This document shows, piece by piece, positions 38,028 through 43,395 of a stretch of DNA of 43,395 nt. The stretch spans positions 1 to 43,395 of the forward strand of contig JARLIW010000074.1 in assembly GCA_031291515.1 (NCBI GenBank). Direction: 5' to 3'. The notes beneath the pieces are model-generated. The model worked only from the letters and a program-made list of their open reading frames with translations. It searched no databases and was not told the origin of the DNA. A program made the position numbers and the translations under genes. This DNA comes from Beijerinckiaceae bacterium (GTDB lineage Bacteria > Pseudomonadota > Alphaproteobacteria > Rhizobiales > Beijerinckiaceae). Every line of letters starts with the position of its first letter. Within the stretch, counting starts at the first letter, position 1.

Positions 38028-38663
38028 ATGCCACAATTGTTTGATCGCGAAAATTTCTTTAATGCCGTGCGGACGCGCATCTATCACGGGCTCTCTCAAT
38101 CCCAGGTCGCCGGTTGCGAAGCGATCTTGACCGAGGCGGAGCGACGCGGACTTGGAACGCCGGAAACGGCCTATATTCTCGCGACTGTCTTTTGGGAAAC
38201 GGCCCGCGCCATGCAGCCGGTCAAAGAGATTGGCGAGGGCAGGGGACGCGCTTATGGCACGCCGGATCCTGCAACGAGAAAGCGCTATTATGGGCGCGGA
38301 CTCGTCCAACTCACTTGGAAGGAAAACTACGTTAAATTCGGTAAGGTTTGCGGCGCCGATCTCGTCAATGACCCAGATCTTGCTTTGGAACTCCCCATCG
38401 CGCTGAAAGTCGTTTTTGAAGGAATGGTCGGCGGTCTGTTTACCGGTAAGAAACTTGGCGACTACCTCTCCGGCTCCGGGACAGATTATGTCGGTGCCCG
38501 GCGGGTCGTCAACGGCACGGACCAAGCCAATATTATTGCGAGCTTCGCGCGGAAATTTGAGGCGGCGCTCGCCCCTTTATCCGCTCCCGCCGGGCCGCCC
38601 GCGTCCGCTACCGCGACTCGATCCGGAATTCTTTGTCGCCTCAAATCCTATCTCGGATACTGA
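38028..38663 (+). CDS. Endolysin, glycoside hydrolase family 19-like
   Basis: LTEAERRGLGTPETAYILATVFWETARAMQPVKEIGEGRGRAYG...YYGRGLVQLTWKENYVKFGKVCGADLVNDPDLALELPIALKVVFEGM. Start MPQLFD at 38028. Confidence 0.87.
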   Translation: MPQLFDRENFFNAVRTRIYHGLSQSQVAGCEAILTEAERRGLGTPETAYILATVFWETARAMQPVKEIGEGRGRAYGTPDPATRKRYYGRGLVQLTWKENYVKFGKVCGADLVNDPDLALELPIALKVVFEGMVGGLFTGKKLGDYLSGSGTDYVGARRVVNGTDQANIIASFARKFEAALAPLSAPAGPPASATATRSGILCRLKSYLGY

Positions 38664-38675
38664 CAGGAGCTTATC

Positions 38676-39191
38676 ATGAAATATGATCTGATTTCGATCG
38701 TCGTGGCTCTCACAGTTTGGTCTCTTGCCTACTTTCTTTTCATTCGTCGCTGGCTGATACAATATAAAATTACGGCTTCGATCGTCACCCGCATTCAGGC
38801 CGTCGAAGACAACCTTCTTGCCAAAATCGGAATATGGCTCGAGGCCAAAAAGGCATTGGCCGTGGCGTTTTTCGCCTCCTTGTTCGGCGCGGCGCATACC
38901 GGCGTCATATCCACGGTCGCGACCGTCAAGGCAACTGCCGCCACGGTCGGCACGACTGTTGGTGCGCTTCAGCCTTCCGATGTCGAAGCATTTAAAGACC
39001 AGAGCCTCTGGCACGGCCTCTTCAACGATAGCGGAATCGAATTGAAGATCATGTCGATATTGGCATTCGTGACCGCGTTGCTCGCGGTGAAGGGGCATGT
39101 GGCGGCGGCCAAGATCGTACCCGTGAGTTCCGCATCCGTCGCTCAGGCCACGCCGGCTGCCGTCTCCCCCGCTCCGCCCGCTCAAAGCTAA
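38676..39191 (+). CDS. Membrane protein of lysis region (holin-like candidate)
   Basis: Hydrophobic segments LISIVVALTVWSLAYFLFI, ALAVAFFASLFGAAHTGVIS and IMSILAFVTALLAVKG; adjacent to endolysin. Confidence 0.5.
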   Translation: MKYDLISIVVALTVWSLAYFLFIRRWLIQYKITASIVTRIQAVEDNLLAKIGIWLEAKKALAVAFFASLFGAAHTGVISTVATVKATAATVGTTVGALQPSDVEAFKDQSLWHGLFNDSGIELKIMSILAFVTALLAVKGHVAAAKIVPVSSASVAQATPAAVSPAPPAQS

Positions 39192-39203
39192 GGAGCGCGC
39201 GCA

Positions 39204-39650
39204 ATGGCCTTTCTTGCGCTCATCATGCCGCTCATTAGCGGCATTCTTACGCCGTTCGTCAAAGCGTGGTCTGATTATAAGCGGACGCAGCTCACGACGG
39301 TGGAGGCGGGTTTTGCGGCGGCGGTATCGGCCGATGCCGATGTCGTGAAGGCGTCGCTTGCCGCCGATACAGCCGATAATGCGATCAAGGCGCAGCTTTA
39401 TGGGAGCGGAATTTATCGCTTTGTGTCTTGGTTCGTTGGCGCGGCGGTCGCGATTCATTTCGGCTTGGTATTCTGGGCAACGATATTGGCGTCCAAATTC
39501 CTGTTCGGGCGGGATATACTCGGCGTGCCGCAGGCGCCGGGTCAGTATGGCGCCGTGTTCGAATGGGCGATCATATCGAGCTTCTTTATCGTTCGCGCTC
39601 TGCATGGCGGTCCCTCTGACGTCACGCAGTGGCTCGGAAGGAAATCGTGA
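39204..39650 (+). CDS. GTA-type 3TM holin-like protein
   Basis: MAFLALIMPLISGILTPFVKAWSDYKRTQLT...GIYRFVSWFVGAAVAIHFGLVFWATILAS...AVFEWAIISSFFIVRALHGG. Confidence 0.75.
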   Translation: MAFLALIMPLISGILTPFVKAWSDYKRTQLTTVEAGFAAAVSADADVVKASLAADTADNAIKAQLYGSGIYRFVSWFVGAAVAIHFGLVFWATILASKFLFGRDILGVPQAPGQYGAVFEWAIISSFFIVRALHGGPSDVTQWLGRKS

Positions 39651-39742
39651 GCCACGAGGCTTATGTTGGGATTCTCGAAATCGAGGTCGCGGGCCGGTTG
39701 TCGACCTGCGACCGCCGTCGAGTCGTGATCGCGGGGTAAGAG

Positions 39743-40084
39743 GTGAGAGAGCTCATGGACTTCACCCCCGTCATATTGCCTTTCGTCAATGAAGCTTTGA
39801 AGGTCTTGGGCCTTTGGGCGGTGGCGCCGGTCTTGGCCTGTCTCGTGGCTTGGGAGGTCAGACGCAAGTTCATCGCGAAGGATGCCGAGATTGCGACGCT
39901 GCGGCGACAGAATGAAGACCTGCAAAGCAAGCGCTTGCAGGACGCGCGGGAGATGATCCGCATTGCCGAATCGGGGACCGCCGCGACGGCGGCGCGGACG
40001 CAAAGCGATGAACGTTTCGCCGACCTCCTCGAGGCCCTTTTGCGAAAGACGTCGGGGACCGGCATTTTTGGATGGAGACGCTAG
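39743..40084 (+). CDS. Membrane-anchored coiled-coil lysis accessory (inner-membrane spanin-like candidate)
   Basis: One hydrophobic segment (ALKVLGLWAVAPVLACLVAWEV) then charged coiled coil KDAEIATLRRQNEDLQSKRLQDAREMIRI. Confidence 0.5.
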   Translation: MRELMDFTPVILPFVNEALKVLGLWAVAPVLACLVAWEVRRKFIAKDAEIATLRRQNEDLQSKRLQDAREMIRIAESGTAATAARTQSDERFADLLEALLRKTSGTGIFGWRR

Positions 40085-40305
40085 TGTTTTGGCCGATTCA
40101 CTTTCCAATGCGGTTTGGATCGCAACTATCCGACGTTCCCCCCGAATCGCCTGACATCGTGGGGGACCGGTTGCGCGCGGCGATAGCCGAGAACGCTCGT
40201 GTCAAAGCCGATTGCGTTCGTTGCCACGAGACTCGGGTTCAAGGGATCATGGACGAACTGTTCGCATCCATGGCCGCCGCGGCGCGGATCGAACAAACGG
40301 GCTGA
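40072..40305 (+). CDS. Small hypothetical protein at end of phage block
   Basis: 77 aa; overlaps the end of previous ORF; ends 13 bp before the pncB stop. Confidence 0.4.
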   Translation: METLVFWPIHFPMRFGSQLSDVPPESPDIVGDRLRAAIAENARVKADCVRCHETRVQGIMDELFASMAAAARIEQTG

Positions 40306-40318
40306 GCGACGTTCAGGT

Positions 40319-41632
40319 TCAGGCCTCTCGCGAGAGCCCTGGTTGATAGCCGAAGACGCGAGCATAGCGCTCGATTTCGTTTTGCGGACCCAGGAATTTC
40401 GCCGGGTTGTCGGAAAGTTTCACGGCGGGGCGCCCATTCGCCTCGAAGACTTTGCAGACGAGCGAGACCGGTTTGAGATCGATGAGTTTCGCCGCGGGCG
40501 CGCAGCCGGTGAAATCATTCGTCAGGTTCGTTCCCCAGCCAATAGACACCTGAACGCGATCTCTGAGCGCCCGGACGGCTTCCTCGATGGAATCGATGGT
40601 CATGGCATCGGAGAGAATGACGAGCTTTTCACGGGGATCGCGCCCTCTTGACCGCCACCATGCGATGAGTTCTTCCGCGGCTTCGATGGGTGGTTTGGAA
40701 TCGGGCCGGGCGCCGGTCCAATCCGCCGCCCAGTCCGGCGCGGCCGCGAGAAAGTTCGTGGTCCCGAACGTATCCGGCAACAGGACCAGGAGATTGCCGC
40801 CATAAAGTTTTGACCAGGCCTCGAGCACTTGGAACGGCGCGCGGCGCAGGGTTTCGTCGTCGCTTGCTTCGGCGGCGAAAACCATTTGCAATTCGTGGGC
40901 ATTCGTTCCGATTGCTTCGACACCGAGATCCATCGCGTGTTTGGTGTTGGAGGTTCCGGTAAAGTTCGCGCCGAGTCCTTCTTGGAGGGCGGCGACGCAC
41001 CAGCGCTGCCATAAGAAACCGTGCCGGCGCCGCGTTCCGAAATCGCCGAGCCGCAACGGCCCTTCCGTTGCGAGCGTGCGTAATCTCTCGATCTTCTCCC
41101 ACAGTTTCGATTTCGCGCGGGCATAGAACAGGTCGAGCTCGAAGCGGCTCATGGCGCCCATGGCGCGGCGCGCGCGCATCTCGTTGATGATCGCGAGCGC
41201 CGGCACTTCCCACATGGTTGTTTCCGCCCAGAGGCCTTCGAAGCGTAGTTCAAGCTGTCCCTCGCGCTCTTCGAGCTGGTAGGGGGGAAGTTGGAAGCCC
41301 GCGAGATAGTTGATAAAGGCCGGTTCGAAAATTTGGTTGCGGCCATAAAAGGAATTGCCCGCGAGCCAAACCAATTCGTTGCGCTTGAACCGCAAGGTTC
41401 TGGCGTGGTCGAGTTGCGCGATCAGCTCGTCGCGGTCGACCCATTCCGCGAGTTTGACGGATTTCGAGCGGTTGACCAGACCGAAGGTGACATGGGTGTC
41501 CGGCTTGAGCTTCCAGATCATCTGGAGCATCAAAAGCTTGTAAAAGTCCGTATCGAGCAGTGTGCGAATGACCGGATCGATGCGGAAGGAATGATCGTAG
41601 ACGCGATTGGCGAGGTCGGGGATCAGCGCCAT
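40319..41632 (-). CDS. pncB: Nicotinate phosphoribosyltransferase
   Basis: [39 protein letters not shown]...[26 protein letters not shown]...DTFGTTNFL...[35 protein letters not shown]. Confidence 0.96.
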   Translation of the reverse strand: MALIPDLANRVYDHSFRIDPVIRTLLDTDFYKLLMLQMIWKLKPDTHVTFGLVNRSKSVKLAEWVDRDELIAQLDHARTLRFKRNELVWLAGNSFYGRNQIFEPAFINYLAGFQLPPYQLEEREGQLELRFEGLWAETTMWEVPALAIINEMRARRAMGAMSRFELDLFYARAKSKLWEKIERLRTLATEGPLRLGDFGTRRRHGFLWQRWCVAALQEGLGANFTGTSNTKHAMDLGVEAIGTNAHELQMVFAAEASDDETLRRAPFQVLEAWSKLYGGNLLVLLPDTFGTTNFLAAAPDWAADWTGARPDSKPPIEAAEELIAWWRSRGRDPREKLVILSDAMTIDSIEEAVRALRDRVQVSIGWGTNLTNDFTGCAPAAKLIDLKPVSLVCKVFEANGRPAVKLSDNPAKFLGPQNEIERYARVFGYQPGLSREA

Positions 41633-41636
41633 GGCG

Positions 41637-43298
41637 TCAGCTCGTTTCGGTCAGAAGCCTGCCGGCCGCGGCCCGAGCTTCGTCGGTGATCGTCGCGCCG
41701 GCGAGCATCCGTGCGATTTCTTCCTGGCGCGCGGCGGAGCCGAGCGTCGTAACCCGCGTCGCGACCCGTCGGCCCTGATCCATGGGCGCCTTGGCGATCT
41801 GAAAATGACCGCCGGCGCGCGCGGCGACCTGGGGTGCATGGGTGACGGCCAAGACTTGGACCTTGGCGGCAAGCCGGGCAAGACGCTGCCCCATGGCATC
41901 GGCCACCGCGCCGCCGACGCCCGTATCGATCTCGTCGAACACGAGTGTCGGCGCCGACCCCTTGTTGGCGAGCGCTACTTTCAAGGCCAGCATAAACCGC
42001 GCGAGTTCGCCGCCCGAGGCAATTTTCATCAGCGGCCCCGGTCGTGTTCCTGGGTTCGTTTCCACCCAAAAGCCGATGGCGTCGATTCCGTCCGGCCCCG
42101 GCGTTTCGACTTCGACCTGCGTGATGAACCGCGCGCGTTCGAGTTTGAGCGGCGGCAATTCCGCATTGACCGCGCGGTCGAGCGCGCCGGCCGCCTTTTT
42201 TCGCGCGGTGGAAAGTTTGTCCGCCGCTGCGTCATAGGCGGTTTTGGCCTCCACCAATGCGCCAGCCAGTCTTACGAGCTTGGCTTCGTCGGCGTCCAAC
42301 GCTTGAAGCGTTGCCGCATGGGATTCGGCCAGAGCGGGGAGGGCGTCGGCGGTCACCGCATATTTGCGCGCGGCGGCGCGGATCGCGAAAAGCCGCTCCT
42401 CGATCCGTTCCAATTCATGGGGGTCGAATTCGGCATCCCGCAAAGCGTCGTCCAGCGTGTCGCGGGCGACGTCGAGCGCGGCCAGCGCGGCGTCCAGCGC
42501 TTGAACGCTTGGGCCAATCAGCGCCGGCGCCTGGGCCTGCCGGCGGTCGAGCCGCCGCAGGGTCCCGCTGAGGGCCGAGACGGGGCCATCGCCGCCCAAG
42601 ACCTCCCGTGCATCGCGCAGGTCGGCGACGACTTTTTCGGCCGCCATCATTGTCTGCCGTCGCTGAGTCAGGGTGGTTTCCTCACCCTGCTGCACCGCAA
42701 GCTTGGTGAGTTCCTCGTGGGCGTGGCGAAGGTATTCCGCTTCCGTTCGAACCGCGGCAACGCGCAATTCCTCGGATTTACGCTCGGCCTCGATCGCTTT
42801 CACGGTCGCATGCGCCGAGCGGACCGCTTGCAGTGGCATGGCGAGACCGCCAAAGGCATCGACGAGCTGACGGTGGACGGTCGGCTCGACAAGCGCCCTG
42901 TCGTCGTGCTGGCCGTGAATTTCCACGAGTGTTTTGCCGAGAGCCCGCAGCGTCTGGACGCTGACGGGCTGATCGTTGACGAAGGCGCGCGTGCGCCCAT
43001 CCGCCATTTGTACGCGGCGCAGGATCAGATCGCCGGAGAGGTCGATGTCTTGCGCCAGCTCGCTTTCGCGGATGGGATGGCTGGCGGGGAGGTCGAAGAC
43101 GGCGGTGACTTGGCCCTGGCCCGCGCCTTCGCGCACCAAGGACCCGTCGCCGCGCCCGCCAAGCGCGAGTGAGAAAGCGTCGAGGAGGATTGACTTGCCG
43201 GCCCCGGTCTCGCCGGTCAGCACGGTCATGCCTTCGCCGAGATCGAGGTCGAGCCGGTCGATCAGGACGATATCGCGGATCGACAACTGGACAAGCAC
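41637..43298 (-). CDS. recN: DNA repair protein RecN
   Basis: [50 protein letters not shown]...[18 protein letters not shown]...[23 protein letters not shown]...[15 protein letters not shown]. Confidence 0.97.
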   Translation of the reverse strand: MLVQLSIRDIVLIDRLDLDLGEGMTVLTGETGAGKSILLDAFSLALGGRGDGSLVREGAGQGQVTAVFDLPASHPIRESELAQDIDLSGDLILRRVQMADGRTRAFVNDQPVSVQTLRALGKTLVEIHGQHDDRALVEPTVHRQLVDAFGGLAMPLQAVRSAHATVKAIEAERKSEELRVAAVRTEAEYLRHAHEELTKLAVQQGEETTLTQRRQTMMAAEKVVADLRDAREVLGGDGPVSALSGTLRRLDRRQAQAPALIGPSVQALDAALAALDVARDTLDDALRDAEFDPHELERIEERLFAIRAAARKYAVTADALPALAESHAATLQALDADEAKLVRLAGALVEAKTAYDAAADKLSTARKKAAGALDRAVNAELPPLKLERARFITQVEVETPGPDGIDAIGFWVETNPGTRPGPLMKIASGGELARFMLALKVALANKGSAPTLVFDEIDTGVGGAVADAMGQRLARLAAKVQVLAVTHAPQVAARAGGHFQIAKAPMDQGRRVATRVTTLGSAARQEEIARMLAGATITDEARAAAGRLLTETS

Positions 43299-43395
43299 GG
43301 GTGCCGCACGCCCTTGGTCAGGCCCGCTCGGGGCCAGAGAAATAGCCCCGCTTCAGCCAGCGGGATGCCGTAGCGTCTGCGTGCCAAACATTCGG

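Noticed and set aside
40072-40305. CxxCH heme-binding motif (DCVRCHETR) suggesting a small cytochrome
   Set aside because: No signal peptide or other cytochrome features; probably chance or a metal site in a small phage protein.
17650-40340. att direct repeats flanking the phage block
   Set aside because: Comparing the rppH-side and pncB-side junctions by eye gave no shared core longer than a few bases and no tRNA at either end; a computed search could still find imperfect sites.
41607-43172. 521-aa plus-strand ORF opposite recN
   Set aside because: Antisense shadow; RecN has Walker A, signature and Walker B motifs on the other strand.

Overview
This 43.4 kb window appears to come from a GC-rich alphaproteobacterial (Rhizobiales-like) chromosome. 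From left to right it holds: (i) a polymorphic-toxin tip (Tox-REase-5-like) with an Imm52-like immunity gene that runs off the left edge and is missing from the ORF track; (ii) housekeeping genes ligA, a glutathione peroxidase and a DUF305 protein; (iii) a small phage-like regulatory island at 4786-6798, with a DUF6362-like gene, a possible GcrA-like wHTH gene, a divergent S24/CI-type repressor, a small ORF, and two clusters of 12-bp GGTW-N4-WACC operator-like sites; (iv) egtB-egtD, glgP, and the rsfS-rlmH-envC-ctpA-yibQ-rppH block; (v) a ~22 kb co-directional block at 18211-40305 encoding a siphovirus/GTA-like head, neck, short tail, baseplate, fibre and lysis proteins, with no integrase, replication, recombination or recognisable small terminase gene; (vi) pncB and recN. 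The main candidate for a new system is the tailed particle. Its tail genes resemble those of RcGTA (gp12-gp15), but the megatron-type functions are split between two proteins and the distal-tail domain is duplicated. It lacks mobility genes in this window, and the only candidate regulatory module lies ~11.4 kb away across housekeeping genes. All family assignments come from reading the translations; no database search was run.
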